From: Hippopus hippopus
Taxonomy: Eukaryota > Mollusca > Bivalvia > Cardiida > Cardiidae
Direction of reading: 5' to 3'
Length of the DNA stretch: 64,000 nt
Assembly: GCA_946811185.2 (NCBI GenBank)
Contig: OX328109.1
Span: 34,952,129 to 35,016,128, forward strand
Part shown: piece by piece, positions 40,433 through 51,903 of the stretch
How the letters are laid out: every line of letters starts with the position of its first letter
Position numbering within the stretch: the stretch's first letter is position 1
Program-made: the position numbers and the translations under genes
The notes under the pieces: generated by a model
Database searches by the model: none
Seen by the model: only the letters and a program-made list of their open reading frames with translations
Told to the model about the DNA's origin: nothing

Positions 40433-40925
40433 TAATGCTCAAATAATTAAATAATTAGATTTGTACCAGAAAGAAAGGAAAACATTGTAGGAAAAAGGAG
40501 AAAATACTGGTTACTAGCATTTTCCCCTTTTCACAAAAAGTTTTCAAAAGCTTTCTTTCTCAGGGTAGTTAAACCTCCAGAGGATAAATGTGGTACAGGG
40601 TGAACTCTTTACCACACAATCCTGAGTTTTAACGACCCTGAGGAAGAAGCCTTTGGTAACCAGCATTTTCTCCTTTTCCCACAATGTTTTCTACCCTTCT
40701 AACAACATGTTTTAACTTTTCAGCCACATTTATTGTGGTCTGCAAGTGCTTTAAATTCGGTATAGCCTAAAATTTTGTAAAGAGTGAAATCTACCAGACC
40801 AAATTGAAAGGATTTGCTGATTTTGCAGACATCAACTCAAATATGTACTTCAAATGATGGGATTTGCCTTATATAATATAGAAAACATGGTGAGAAAACC
40901 AGAAAATACTATTTAAAATCAAAGT
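40432..40925. mobile_element. Three family A copies in a row
   Basis: 40432-40602 (-), 40600-40787 (+, left hairpin arm deleted), 40790-40925 (-, decayed). Confidence 0.7.
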
Positions 40926-41767
40926 GATTGAGACAGATCATCATGTCTTTCACTTGTGATATGATGCAGTGACTACAGAAAGCTTCCGAAAACATTGAGA
41001 AACAGAGAAGCTACTCAGAAATCTTTCGTTTCACCAAGGTGGAAGACAGACTACAAATACAAAGGTTAATTTGAAATTTAAATCCTAAAACACAAGTGTT
41101 TTTCCTCCTACTCAAATTTCATATCAAAACCAATTATACTCATTAAGGTCAAAAACTGGCACTGACATATCAATTTCAAAAATATGATTAATGTGTTTTC
41201 CTTCATAAACAAACAGATCAGGCCTGTACTTATCTAACTCGGTACATAATGAAATAAATTTGCATCTTTACAAGTCAAACCATTGTGACAAAAGGAGAAT
41301 GTGAGGAATTTCTCCTTTTGCTACAATTTTTTTCATAGATATGACTTGCAGGACGCATATCTCTGATTCTTTCTATATTCGCAAATTTTTCGACATATTG
41401 AGCTGATAAAAAAGCTGCACATTAACCTGACAAATATGTTAATAAAACTTTTAACCTACAAAATTAGTATCTTTAAACTAATAGGATGGACTGCAATGGA
41501 TTTTAAGAAAATACTACAGACCCAATCTTCAAATCAAGACTCTTTTTAAAAAAAGTCACCTCATGTTCATTTCTCTGTTCACTTTCACATGAAATAAAGA
41601 AAAGAATATCGGATATATGATCTTTACCCCCACCCCCCCCTGTGCTACAATAACACCTGTCAAATGGCATTTAAATCTTGTAATCCCTAAGTAAAGTCAT
41701 AAGAATTACTTATCATTGTCACAATTAGCAATACTCTACTCTGTTCCTCCATTTTGACCATAGTCCA
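40926..41767. other. No gene; one short hairpin
   Basis: AAACCATTGTGACAAAAGGA with AATTTCTCCTTTTGCTACAA (41278-41331) forms a hairpin; a C-rich tract is at 41627-41640. Otherwise nothing recognised. Confidence 0.5.
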
Positions 41768-41948
41768 AACAGTTCTGTGTTCTATTGGCCCTGATGGAAA
41801 AGGCCTTTGAAAACACTGGAAATCAGCATTTTCTACTTTTACTACAATGTTTGCTACCCTGCCACATCTACCACTTTCAGATTTGTCATCTACATTTAAT
41901 GCTTTCAATTTAGAAAAGTCTAAAATTTGTTGTTTTGGACAGGTTTTA
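41768..41948 (+). mobile_element. Family A MITE, hairpin left arm deleted
   Basis: GCCCTGATGGAAAAGGCCTT to GTTTTGGACAGGTTTTA. Confidence 0.65.
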
Positions 41949-41970
41949 CGTGTCTGCAAGATGTGACACA

Positions 41971-41994
41971 CCCCCCCCCCCCCCCCCCCCCCCC
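41971..41994 (+). repeat. Poly-C tract
   Basis: 24 consecutive C bases at the broken left edge of a family B element. Confidence 0.95.
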
Positions 41995-42195
41995 GGAGTC
42001 TGCGCAGACTGACAGTGGGTCAATACTTTTGCTATTTATAGACTTTCTGCATATCCAAGGATCAATCTACCTAATGAGTCAGTCCACTGCTAATGGATTG
42101 TAGGGATCCATAATTATAATATATAGGGAATCATTGCTATAATGCATCATGGAGATCCATTGAACCTCTTTTCCCAGAGTGCTGCTCACATGTTT
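41995..42195 (+). mobile_element. Family B MITE, left part missing
   Basis: TCTGCGCAGACTGACAGTGG to CCCAGAGTGCTGCTCAC. Confidence 0.7.
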
Positions 42196-42382
42196 TGATT
42201 TGGAAAAATTAATGAAACTATCATTTTCAGTCAAATGAAAAGCTTTACTACTCGTGAATATATAACCTTCGCTTTTCACTCTATGAAAAAAATTTTGATC
42301 ATACACCAAAACAAACAATTATCCTCTTTATTTTGGTCTCATATGACTTCAAAGTATTTCTAGACTTTAAGAAAAAAATTAA

Positions 42383-43323
42383 CAAGATGTCTGTTTGTAA
42401 AACAGTCATGCCCCCCTACTGCCACATTGATACAGGAAGTGGCACAGTTCATAAACTGATATCAAAAGAATTGATTGGGAAATATCGATGTCACCTTTTG
42501 ATTTATAGCCCACTTCAATTGTTAAGCGTGATAATCTGTCAACAGTTCGCATAATTATACACACCGCCGTGTGTATACATACAAGATTGTAAACAGTTGC
42601 TGATACACAGACTGGGTTATCGATTTTCTTTTCAGCACACGCATTCGACTTCCGCTTTTTCCCAGTCAACTTCGATGCTTACTACGTCCCCAATAATACG
42701 CGAATAAAATGTTGGAGCCTCAAGTTGAGCCACATATGATGATTTTAATTTCTTTTTAGCAAATTGCTCAAGTGGCGAATGGCAGCGCGGGCCCTAAATA
42801 ATCTGGTGGTCACTGTGACCTTGACCTTTCACGGATTAACCTTAAAATCGATAGGGATCATTTACACTCCAAGAATTTGAAGGACCTAGGTCAATTCTGT
42901 GTCTAGTTATCATCTGGACAAGGTTAGGTCTAAATATCATTAAGTTGAAGGCCACTGTGACCTTGACCTTTGAAAGATTAATCTCAAAATCGATAGGGAT
43001 CATCTGCACTCCGAGACGAATGTCTGTGCTAAATTTGACAAACCTAGGTCAATTCTGTGTCCAGTTATCATCCAGACAAGGTTTGGTCTATATATCAACA
43101 TGTTGACGGTCACTGTGACCTTGACCTTTGACCGATTGACCTCAAAATCAATAGGGATCATCTACACTCCGAGACGCATGTCTGTGTCAAATTTGATGAA
43201 CCTAGGTCAATTCTGTGTCTAGTTATCATCCGGACAAGGTAAGGTCTACCGACCGACCGACCGACCGACCGACCGACATTAGCAAAGCAATACACCCCCA
43301 CTTCGTTGAAGGGGGGCATAATA
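42383..43323 (+). mobile_element. Pearl/Helitron-like element with internal repeats
   Basis: Starts CAAGATGTCTGTTTG. Three about 150-bp repeats each open CACTGTGACCTTGACCTTT (about 42810, 42953, 43110), then a GACC tract (43248-43277) and terminal hairpin CACCCCCACTTCGTTGAAGG ending GGGGCATAA. This core-repeat, tetranucleotide, hairpin order is that of bivalve pearl elements. Confidence 0.75.
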
Positions 43324-43324
43324 A

Positions 43325-43423
43325 TAATGACAGGATTTGTCTATAATAGGGTTGAAAACGTCAGAAAAAAAAAAATGCTGGTTACCACCATTTTCTCCTT
43401 TTCACACAAATTTTTCAACTTAT
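43325..43423 (-). mobile_element. Family A core fragment
   Basis: TAGGGTTGAAAACGTC and GCTGGTTACCACC hairpin remnant next to the pearl-like end. Confidence 0.55.
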
Positions 43424-43424
43424 G

Positions 43425-43838
43425 ACAAACATTTACACGTATCCCTATTGAAAGCATATGCAAATGACATTAACCTTTTACCACACAATCCCAACTTTTA
43501 ACAATCCTGAGAAAGAAGCCTTTTTAAAACATTGTGGGAAAAGGAGAAAATGCTGGTGACCAGCATTTTCTCCTTTGCCCACAATGTTTTCTACCCTTCC
43601 CAAAACAAATTTCAAATTTTCAGTCACTTTTATTTTGTCGTCTGCAAATGCTTTCAGTTTGGACCAGTCTAAAATTTTGTCATTTGGTAAAGAGTTAAAT
43701 AAGACTCAAATGATATGATTAATCTTCCAAATCATTACCAACATTTTCTATTTCACGGCAATGTTTTCAAAAGCTGCCGTCAAAATTTTCTTCAGGGTTG
43801 CTGATACACGTACATTGAATTGTTTGGTAATGGGTTAT
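43425..43838 (-). mobile_element. Older family A copy split by a younger one
   Basis: 43425-43469 (GAAAGCATATGCAAATGACA) and 43699-43838 (ATAAGACTCAAATGATATG onward) are halves of one copy separated at TTAA. Confidence 0.8.
43470..43698 (+). mobile_element. Family A MITE nested in family A
   Basis: Full 229-bp copy, TTAA at both edges, hairpin with a single change. Confidence 0.93.
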
Positions 43839-43869
43839 AAGTGTTTTTCCTAAGGGTTGTTAACCCTTA

Positions 43870-43945
43870 GGCTGTTAAGTGCAACTCAATGATCTTCTGA
43901 GAACAGTGTAGATCAAGATCAGACTGCACAAAACAAGAGGATATC
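43870..43945 (+). repeat. Family C fragment
   Basis: GTTAAGTGCAACTCAATGAT and GTGTAGATCAAGATCAGACT. Confidence 0.55.
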
Positions 43946-44120
43946 TTTCCCCCAAGAAATAACTTTCATATGGCAAAATTTGGGTTTTTACTACCGACTT
44001 GTAAGTTTTTCTACATTATTCACCAGGAGAAGGATTTAAACTCGGGACTGTGTCGTACAGGGTCAAGAAATTGTATTATAGTTGAAACTGTCTGCACAGC
44101 CAATAAATCAGAAATCTTGA

Positions 44121-45155
44121 TTAGCCCTTTACCGAATGACGAAATTTTGGACGTGTCCAAATTGGAAGCATTTTGCAGACGACAAAATAAAAGTGAATAA
44201 AACATTGAAATTTGATATAGGAAAACTTTTGAAAACGTTGTGGCAAAAGGAGAATATGCTGGTTACCAGCATTTTCTCCTTTTCCCACAATGTTTTCAAA
44301 AACTTTCTTTCTCAGAGTGTTTAAGGTTGGGATTTTACCAAAGGACAAAATTCTGGACTCAACTATTTGATAGAGTAGAAAACATTATGGGAAAAGGAGA
44401 AAATGCTGGTTACTACCATTTTCTCCTTTTCCCAAAATGTTTTCAAAAGCTTTCTTCCTCAGAGTTGTTTTGAGTCAGGCTTAAAAGTTAAACAAAATAA
44501 ACAGAAGATATACACTAAAGATGTAAATCAGACAAACTATAATAAATGGGAGATCTATCTGTTATTAGGACTAAGTTGGCTGCAGTCTAAGTGTGCATAA
44601 TGTAAACTCAGAAATTTTCATAATTATGAGCTTAATTCTTTACCAAACTACAAACTTTTAGACTGGTACAAATTTAAAATATTTGCAGATGACAAATTAA
44701 TGGTGACCCAGCATTTCCTCCTTTTCCTACAACGTTTTCGAAAGTCTTTTTCCTCTGGGGCGTTAAAATTTGGGATTGTGTGGTAAAGGGTTTTATTCAT
44801 TACCAAACAACAAAATTTCAGACAAGTTTTAAGTGAAAGCATTTACAGTCCTCAAACTACACATGGCTCAAAATTTGTTTGTAGAAGGGTAGAAAACATT
44901 GTGAGAAAAGGAAAAAATGCTGGTTACCAGCATTTTCTCCTTTTCCCACAATGTTTTCAAAAACCCTCTCTTTCAGGGTCGATAAAGTCGGGATTGTATA
45001 GTAAAGAGTTAATTCTCTACCAAACGACAAGATTTTTGACACTGAAAACATTTGCAGATGACAAAATGCAACTCAAAAAACTGAAATTTGTCCTTGGATT
45101 GATAGAAAATATTGTGGGTAAAGGAGAATTTCCTCATTTTTCCCCACAATACCCC
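44121..45155 (-). mobile_element. Run of five family A copies, all minus
   Basis: 44121-44343, 44333-44491, 44631-44790, 44792-45012 and 45009-45155. Junctions fall at or near the terminal GGTTAA/TTAATTC, and the last copies share a TTAA. Confidence 0.78.
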
Positions 45156-45439
45156 ACGAGTGTTTGGTTATGCGTTAATTTTTGGCATACACAGAGAAGC
45201 ATGGATGATTTACCAATGTACACCAAAATAAGACAGCTAAAAGAAAAACAAACAGAGATTGTGAAGATCAGAGCTCATACTGAACATTATTTGCAGTCTG
45301 ATCTTGATCTACATCTTCAGCAACAGCTGCAAAAGCCAATCAAAAGGTTAATACCCTACCAGAAAACTCAACGTTCAAATCAAGGAACTTTCGGAGGTTT
45401 CCAGAAAACCAAGATCACATGGCACAAAAATCAGACAAT

Positions 45440-45505
45440 GTAGGTCAAAGATCAGACTACATGTTTGTGCAGTCTGATCTTGATCTACACTGTCTACAAA
45501 CGCAA
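45440..45505. repeat. Family C hairpin
   Basis: AAAGATCAGACTACATG with TGTGCAGTCTGATCTTGATC. Confidence 0.65.
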
Positions 45506-45642
45506 CCAATATAATAAGCATTCCAAGGATTATAGCTAAAAGAGAATTCAAGATTTAAATCAAGATACATAACTATAGGAGGTTATCACAAATGTTTGTC
45601 TGGCTTCTATGGCATTTGAACAATCAATACCCTTTTTTCCTC

Positions 45643-46438
45643 TTAACGCTTTACAACACAACAACAAGAGGGCCATGATGGCCCAGAAGTCGCTCACCTG
45701 AGTCTTTTGACCAAACATGACCTATTTTCAATCTCTTTCGAGATATTATGACAAACATTCTACCAAGCTTTCATAATTATTGGACTGAAAATTTGGCCTC
45801 TAGCTTGTACACAAGCTTTTTCTAGAATTTCCCTCAGTGACCTACTTTTTAGCCTAACATAGCGATTTTCAGATATTTTCAAAACAAAGATTCTGACCAC
45901 CTTTCATAAGTATTGGACAGAAAATGTGGCCTCTAGGGTGTACATCAAGACAAACATTCTGACCAACTTTCAAGAGTTTTGCACTGAAAATGTGGCCTCT
46001 AGAGCGTACACAAGGTTTTTCTACGATTTGACCTAGTGACCTAGTTTTTGATCCAACATGACCCATTTTCGAACTCGTCCGAGATATCATAAAGACAAAC
46101 ATTCTGACCAATTTTTAATGAGTATCGGAATGAAAATGTGGCCTTTAGAGGGTACACAAGGTCAAGTCGACGATGCACTATGCATGATGGACACAGCACA
46201 ATCACAAAAGCTCACCTTGAGCACTTCGTGCTCAAGTGAGCCAAAAATTGAAAATATTTGCAGATGACAATTTAAATGTGGCTCAAAGGATGAAATTTGT
46301 CTTTGAGAGCCCTGGTCAAAAACATTGTGTGAAAAGGAAAAATGCTGGTTACCAGCAATTTCTCCTTTTTCCACAGTTTCTTCAACCGGCTTCTTTTACT
46401 GTCATTAAAACTTTCCATTATGTGTTACAGGATTAATC
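45643..46438 (-). mobile_element. Family A MITE split by a Helitron-like element
   Basis: Left end 45643-45664 (TTAACGCTTTACAACACAAC) and right part 46245-46438 (AAATTGAAAATATTTGCAGA onward) are one copy. Confidence 0.8.
45665..46244 (+). mobile_element. Pearl/Helitron-like element, 580 bp
   Basis: Starts CAAGAGGGCCATGATGGCCC and ends with hairpin TTGAGCACTTCGTGCTCAA then GTGAGCCAA. Inside are repeats of about 100-110 bp around GACAAACATTCTGACCA. Inverted CTCACCTGAG/CTCAAGTGAG lie near the ends. Confidence 0.75.
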
Positions 46439-46780
46439 AGCTGAAAATCAAAAATAATCAACAAAATTCAAATCTTGTCCTTGAACACTTTTCTTCGTCT
46501 GGTGTCCAATGTTGGTGACTGTTTCGGTCGGTCACAGTATTTGTCAAATCAGTCCACTGTCATCGTAAAAAAGTGGTCATTTACTTAAGTGTGATATACG
46601 CAAATTTCAAACTCTTACAAATTCTGACAAAGGTCCAGATCATCAGATGAGGTGATTTCATTTCAGACTTGGAAATATCCTACAATAGTCTCCACCAATC
46701 CCATGTTAATCATACTCATAAGAATCATCTTAACGAAGACCATTTTCATCAATATCCATAATATTCAGTTTGAAACAGGA
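46439..46780. other. No gene recognised
   Basis: AT-rich, no family match. Confidence 0.45.
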
Positions 46781-47066
46781 AAGTAGCTCAGTCGGTAGCA
46801 TACAGAACTTGAAAACAGGGGATCGCTGATACAATCCATATCTTGGCCAATTTCTTTCAAAGGACTGATGATAGTCATTGCAACAGGATTCATTCCTGCG
46901 CTGACCGTTGTTCCAACGATGGAGATGTGGGAAAGCAGCCAGTAGCTAAGAAGGAATATGGTGCAGAGTACTGGTAAAAGGAACTCCAGGAAAGCCATGG
47001 ATAGGTTCACTGGTGAACTGAAATAATATTGGTAACCGCATTACACACTATACAATCAATCAATCC
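46781..47066 (+). mobile_element. tRNA-derived SINE I, plus orientation
   Basis: GTAGCTCAGTCGGTAGCATA at the head, diverged B box, and tail AATATTGG...CTATACAATCAATC. Confidence 0.8.
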
Positions 47067-47087
47067 ATTGAAACAGGAATAAAAGAT

Positions 47088-47342
47088 TAACCCTGTACCG
47101 CACAATCCCAAATCTTAACCCTTTACCACACAATGACGACTTTTAACACCTCTGATAGAGAAGGCTTTTGAAAACATTGTGGGAAAAGGAGAAAATGCTG
47201 GTTACCAGCATTTTCTCCTTTTCCCACAATGTTTTCTACCCTATCAAAGAAAAATCATTTCATATAAGCCACATTGAAACTGTCATCCGCAAATGCTTTC
47301 AATTCGGACAGGTCTAAAATTTGTCCTGTGGTAAAGGGTTAA
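47088..47342 (+). mobile_element. Family A MITE preceded by a second left end
   Basis: End fragment 47088-47117 abuts complete copy 47114-47342 at TTAACC. Confidence 0.88.
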
Positions 47343-47356
47343 TGAACCCCCCCCCC

Positions 47357-47585
47357 CACTGATTGATTGAATAGTGTTTTAAGCTACTTTCAACCTTATT
47401 TCAGTAATATCACGGTGACAGCTTGGATATTCATGCATGTCCTGGGTTTTACCAGTACTAGGCTAGGACTCTTGAAGTATCATGCCCAAGGACACTCCCA
47501 GGAAAAACCCAGTGGATCCATTGGGCTCAAACCCAGGGCCTCCAGGTTATGAGTCCCAGACCACCACTGAGCCATGCAGGACCCC
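47357..47585 (-). mobile_element. tRNA-derived SINE II
   Basis: Minus-strand head GGGGTCCTGCATGGCTCAGT, B-box-like GGGTTTGAGCCC; tail at CAATCAATCAG. Confidence 0.82.
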
Positions 47586-47599
47586 AGACCCCCTGCCCC

Positions 47600-47780
47600 C
47601 AGGAAAAGAACTTTTAAAAACACAGTAAGAAAAGGAGGAAATGCTTGTAACCAGGATTTTCTCCAGCATTTTCTACCCTTTCAAACCAAAAATTCCTATT
47701 TTTTGCAACATCAAGTTTGTTGTCTACAAATGTTTTGAATTTGGATCAGTCTAAAATTTTGTTGTTTAATAAAGAGTTAA
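47600..47780 (+). mobile_element. Family A MITE, left end missing
   Basis: Abuts SINE II; hairpin partly deleted; ends AATAAAGAGTTAA. Confidence 0.75.
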
Positions 47781-47937
47781 ACATGAGATCACTCCCTGAT
47801 ATCTAGACCCCTGTTCAGAATCATCTATAAACCAGACATTTACAACATAAAACATTGTGGCAAATGGATATATCATTGGGTTATCTAGACATTCCAACAG
47901 CCTTTATCTGACCATTATCAATCTCAGAATACATATT

Positions 47938-48166
47938 ACTCAACCAAATGAAAAAATTTTACACAAGTCTCTTCCAAGTTCAAAACAATTGAACAAAACA
48001 ATTTAAATTTGACTCAAATGATGAGATATGTTATCAAATTGGTAGAAAATATTGGGCGAAGAAGAGAAAATGCTGGTTACCAGCATTTTCTCTTTTTCTC
48101 GCAATGTTTTCAAAAGCCCTTTTCCAAAGGGCCGTTAAAACTACAGAACATTTGGAAAACGTTTGA
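47938..48166 (-). mobile_element. Family A MITE, diverged ends
   Basis: Hairpin with GGGCGAAGAAGAG/CTCTTTTTCTCGC. Confidence 0.75.
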
Positions 48167-48332
48167 AATGTGTTGACAAAAGAGAATGGGTCTAAATGGT
48201 TGTCAACTGTCAGCCTGCACAGTGGGAATTTTACAAACAAACAAATCTTTGGACCATTTCCTTGACACATTCTTATCAAGAACAAGTGTTACCAAGGGCT
48301 GTGTTGATCAAAATTATCTAATATTCTTTTAG

Positions 48333-48408
48333 GGGTCCTGTGTGGCTCAGTGGTAAACGTACAACCTGGAGGCCTGAATTTGACCTTCACTGGACATACT
48401 GAATTTTT
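48333..48408 (+). mobile_element. SINE II head
   Basis: GGGGTCCTGTGTGGCTCAGT at 48335; followed directly by an inverted SINE I. Confidence 0.75.
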
Positions 48409-48419
48409 TAATGGGAGTT

Positions 48420-48722
48420 TGATTGATTGTATGGTGTTTAACGCTGTTTTCAACATTTCAGTTCTATCGCAGAGGCCAGTGCATCAATTTATGCTTTCCT
48501 GGAGTCTCTTTTACCATTACTTCGTACAATTTTCTTCCCAAGCCACTGGCTGCTTTCCCACATAATCATCGCAGAGACAATGGTCAGCAATGGGAAAGGA
48601 ATTAATCCTGTCACAATGACTATCGTCAATTCTCGGAAAGAAATTGGCAGAGTCAAGGATCGAACCTACGCCCCCCTGTTCTCAATTCCAGCACGCTACC
48701 GACTGAGATACCGGAGCTCGGG
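48420..48722 (-). mobile_element. tRNA-derived SINE I
   Basis: Same layout as 39924-40226, with B box on minus strand TAGGTTCGATCCTTG. Confidence 0.85.
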
Positions 48723-48867
48723 TTTTCGTGGGGGTATCCGTGGGGAGTCTTCAAGGTCCCCATGAGTTTTAAGTCTATCCCACAGGACTGGTGCCAGTGT
48801 TCAGCTTTTAGAAATAGATTGATATAAGCGAAAATTAAGTAAAAAATGGGGCAGAACCGCATAAAAA

Positions 48868-50275
48868 ATATTTGAGCCATGCTCTGGCAAAAAGGGGCTT
48901 AATGCATCTCCGTGATCCATGATACCAAGCAAGCCATCACATAACAAGAGGGCCATGATGGCCCTGTATCGCTCCACTGGCTATTAAGTAAAAACACTAC
49001 AAGCCAAACATTACAATATTCAGCAAATTGATTTCAAACACGAGGACATGCAAACGTTTTTCTATCTAATCCTACGAGAAAGTTGTGATCCATGGGCAAA
49101 GCCAATTTTGATCGCAAAGCTATAATTATTTGAATCCTGGTGGAGGTCCACAATATAAAGCTCCATACCAAATAATTCAGTTCTTGAATGTTATAAACAA
49201 GAAGATTTTCAAATTTTTCTCAATTTGGGCACCCTTGATAGAGACCCCCTAGATAAAGCTAAATGCAAAATTTGATAGCCCTAGCCCTTATAGCTAAATG
49301 CGAAAGATTTTCCTATATAAGCCCGCCCATGTAAAACATGTTACCCCCCGGAGCGAAGTCAAATTTGACCCTCGGCTATAATTTGGACACCCTTGGTACA
49401 GGTCCACTAGATAAAGCTACATGCCAAATTTGGTCGCCCTAGGCCCCATGGCTAGGTCAAAGAAGAATTTTAAAGTTCTCCCTATATAAGCCCATGTAAA
49501 ACTTGTTATATAAGCCCATGTAAAACTTGTTACCCCCGGGCAGGGCCTAATTTGACCCCAGGGCTATAATTTGAACAATCTTGGCAGAGGTCCACTAGAT
49601 AAAGCTACATGCCAAATTTGGTAGCTCTAGGCCCTATGGCTAGGTAGAAGAGGAATTTTAAAGTTCTCCCTAAATAAGCCCATGTATAACTTGTAACCCC
49701 CGGGGCGGGGCCAATTTTGACCCCAGGGCTATAAATTGAAGAAACTTGGTAGAGGTCCACTAGATAAAGCTACATGCCAAATTTGGTAGCCCTTGGCCTT
49801 ACGGTTTCAGACAAGAAGATTTTCAAAGATTTTCAAAATTTTTCAGTTTTGTTGCCATGGCAACCAGAGTTTTTGAAGGAATTAAATTCTTTCAAGAAAT
49901 TCTGAAGAGGACCATGGCAGGATCATTTCTGTGAAGTTTCATCAAAATTGGATGGGTAGTTTCAGAGAAGAAGACGTTTTAAAAAAAAGTTAACGCACGG
50001 ACGGACGCACGGACGGACGGACGGACGCACGACGGACAACACGCCATGACATAAGCCCGCTGGCCTTTGGCCAGTGGAGCTAATTATGGATCCATAAAAA
50101 CCACTTTGTTTCACGACCGGCAGAGTTATTAGGTATACTGGTCACTGGACATGCAGAAAATTGACCAATAGTGAAAAGTTTTGGCCCAGGTCAGCCTGCG
50201 CGGACTGCGCAGGCTGACCTGGGTCGATACTTTTCGCAGAAGCATTCAGCCCCCTTTTCACAGAGCATGACTCAT
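48868..50275 (+). mobile_element. Family B MITE split by a Helitron-like element
   Basis: Left part 48868-48944 (GAGCCATGCTCTGGCAAAAA to CATCACATAA) and right part 50084-50275 (TTATGGATCCATAAAAACCA to CACAGAGCATGACTCAT) rejoin exactly to the uninterrupted family B sequence. Confidence 0.9.
48945..50083 (+). mobile_element. Helitron/pearl-like element, 1,139 bp, intact ends
   Basis: Starts CAAGAGGGCCATGATGGCCC. It ends CTGGCCTTTGGCCAG-TGGAG-CTAA between host A and T with no duplication. Contains four about 120-bp repeats (TGCCAAATTTGGTMGCYCT) and a GGAC tetranucleotide tract at 49990-50040. GCTCCACTGGC is inverted at both ends. No Rep/helicase coding, so non-autonomous. Confidence 0.8.
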
Positions 50276-50470
50276 TTTGATGGTTACCTGCCCCTTTGAA
50301 TGGGTTCCCCTTTTGATAGTATACAAACAGTCTACTTTTGAGATGAATGATATTTTCAGTAGCAACATAGTTATTATAAAATGCCAAAGTTTTTGCATTA
50401 CGATGACAATGCAGACAATGACAGCTATAACAAAACCTTGAGTTTTTCTTTGAAACCAGCCAAGCTAACG
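50276..50470 (+). repeat. GGGTTCCCCTTTTGATAG dispersed repeat
   Basis: GGTTACCTGCCCCTTTGAAT then GGGTTCCCCTTTTGATAGTA, as at 30200-30530. Confidence 0.65.
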
Positions 50471-50838
50471 ATGTTCTATCACCACAATGTGTTCACACTT
50501 TTTCATGAAAGGAGGCCATTGCTAACTTTTTTTTTACCATAATATTTGCTACTAAGGTGTTTAGGGTTTCCCAACCTTACCTAGAAAATGCTGCCGAACC
50601 TTAACTTTTTACGCTACGATTGAAAAAAAAAAAATCTATTGGGTGTGATTTTTGGTATATGGTCCATGTAAAAAGTTTTGGGAAAAAAAATCCCTAACCA
50701 CCCTACCTAGAGCATCTCAGACCGAAACCCTAAACACAGATTATTTTTGGTTAGGCCTAAGGTACTTTTCAGGGATCATACCCAAGGGGCTGTGCTTTAC
50801 CTAATGATCTAAGTGTATGGAAATAGCTTATAATCATT
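50471..50838. other. No gene; weak inverted repeat
   Basis: GTGTTTAGGGTTTC and GAAACCCTAAACAC (about 50558 and 50723) face each other with TACCTAGA copies, forming a foldback of unknown class. Confidence 0.5.
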
Positions 50839-50839
50839 A

Positions 50840-51068
50840 TTAACCCTTCACCATACAATGCTGACTTTAACGACCCCGCGGGGAAAAATGTTTTGAAAAC
50901 ATTGCTGGAAAAGGAGAAAATGCTGGTAGAACCAGCATTTTCTCCTTTTCCCACAATGTTTTCTACCCCATCCGAGAAAAATCACATCATGTAGCCACAC
51001 TGAAATTGTTGTCTGCAAATCCTTTAAAATTGGACAGGTCTAAAATTTTGTCGTGAGGTAAAGGATTA
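50840..51068 (+). mobile_element. Family A MITE
   Basis: Complete; loop carries an extra GA (GCTGGTAGAACCAGC). Confidence 0.88.
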
Positions 51069-51280
51069 GCTGTCTACCAGACAACAACATAATTCTAGAC
51101 TTGATGGAATTGAAAGCATTTACAAAAATACAAAAGTCGAAATCATGGGAATCTTTTTTAGAAAATAAAACGTTGTGGGAAAGGGAGAAAATAACCAGCC
51201 TTTTAACCTTTTCCCCTGATGTTTTTGAGCGCCTTCTTTCCCACAGTTGTACAAACATTGTGTTATTTGTGAAAGGGTCC
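51065..51280 (-). mobile_element. Family A MITE, diverged
   Basis: Abuts the previous copy in inverted orientation; loop mostly deleted. Confidence 0.65.
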
Positions 51281-51443
51281 GACATCAATATTTTTCATCC
51301 ATAACTGAAACTTTACATGCTACTTGACAAGGTAATTTTGGATGATAAATCAATTAACTGTCAGATGACAAATTCTTGGTAAATAGATTACATATCATTA
51401 CAAAATACCTACAGTCCTAACCCTTTAGTAATTATGTAACCCT

Positions 51444-51522
51444 TAACCCTTTACAAAACATTTTAGCCAAGTTTTAACGACCAGAGAAAGAAATGCCGGG
51501 TTGTTTTGTCAAGGCTTAGCCT
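51444..51522 (+). mobile_element. Family A left-end fragment
   Basis: TTAACCCTTTACAAAACATT and GTTTTAACGACCAGAGAAAG, then a terminal TTTTGTCAAGGCTTA. Confidence 0.6.
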
Positions 51523-51903
51523 CTTACTAAATAAATATATCATTTTACATCTCAGCAGTTACAGCTTTCATAAAAAAACAGCACCGCATGCTGGTGCCAA
51601 CGCTCCACTGCAGCTGCTTGATTTTCAGTTAAAATTCAAAGTCAAAAAAGGAGCAGAACTGTGTCAAAAATACTTTTATGGTTACCTGCCCTTTTGATAG
51701 TTAAGTCGTGCAAGTAGTGAAGTAAATCTCTTCGGTAATAATATATACTTTAAAATGCTGTTTTTGGAAATGTCAAAGTTTTTACACGACAGAGACACAG
51801 ACAACATGGCAGATGACAATGCCAAGGCAACAAAAACAGCCAACTGAATAAATAGCCTGAAAGTATACTGATATAACTATTAAATCATATTTCCCATATT
51901 TCC
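51523..51903. other. No gene; dispersed-repeat fragment
   Basis: GGTTACCTGCCCTTTTGATAG at about 51680 relates to the 30200-30530 repeat. Confidence 0.45.

Noticed and set aside
44901..45443. 180-codon frame
   Set aside because: Composed of family A and family C sequence; no recognisable domain.
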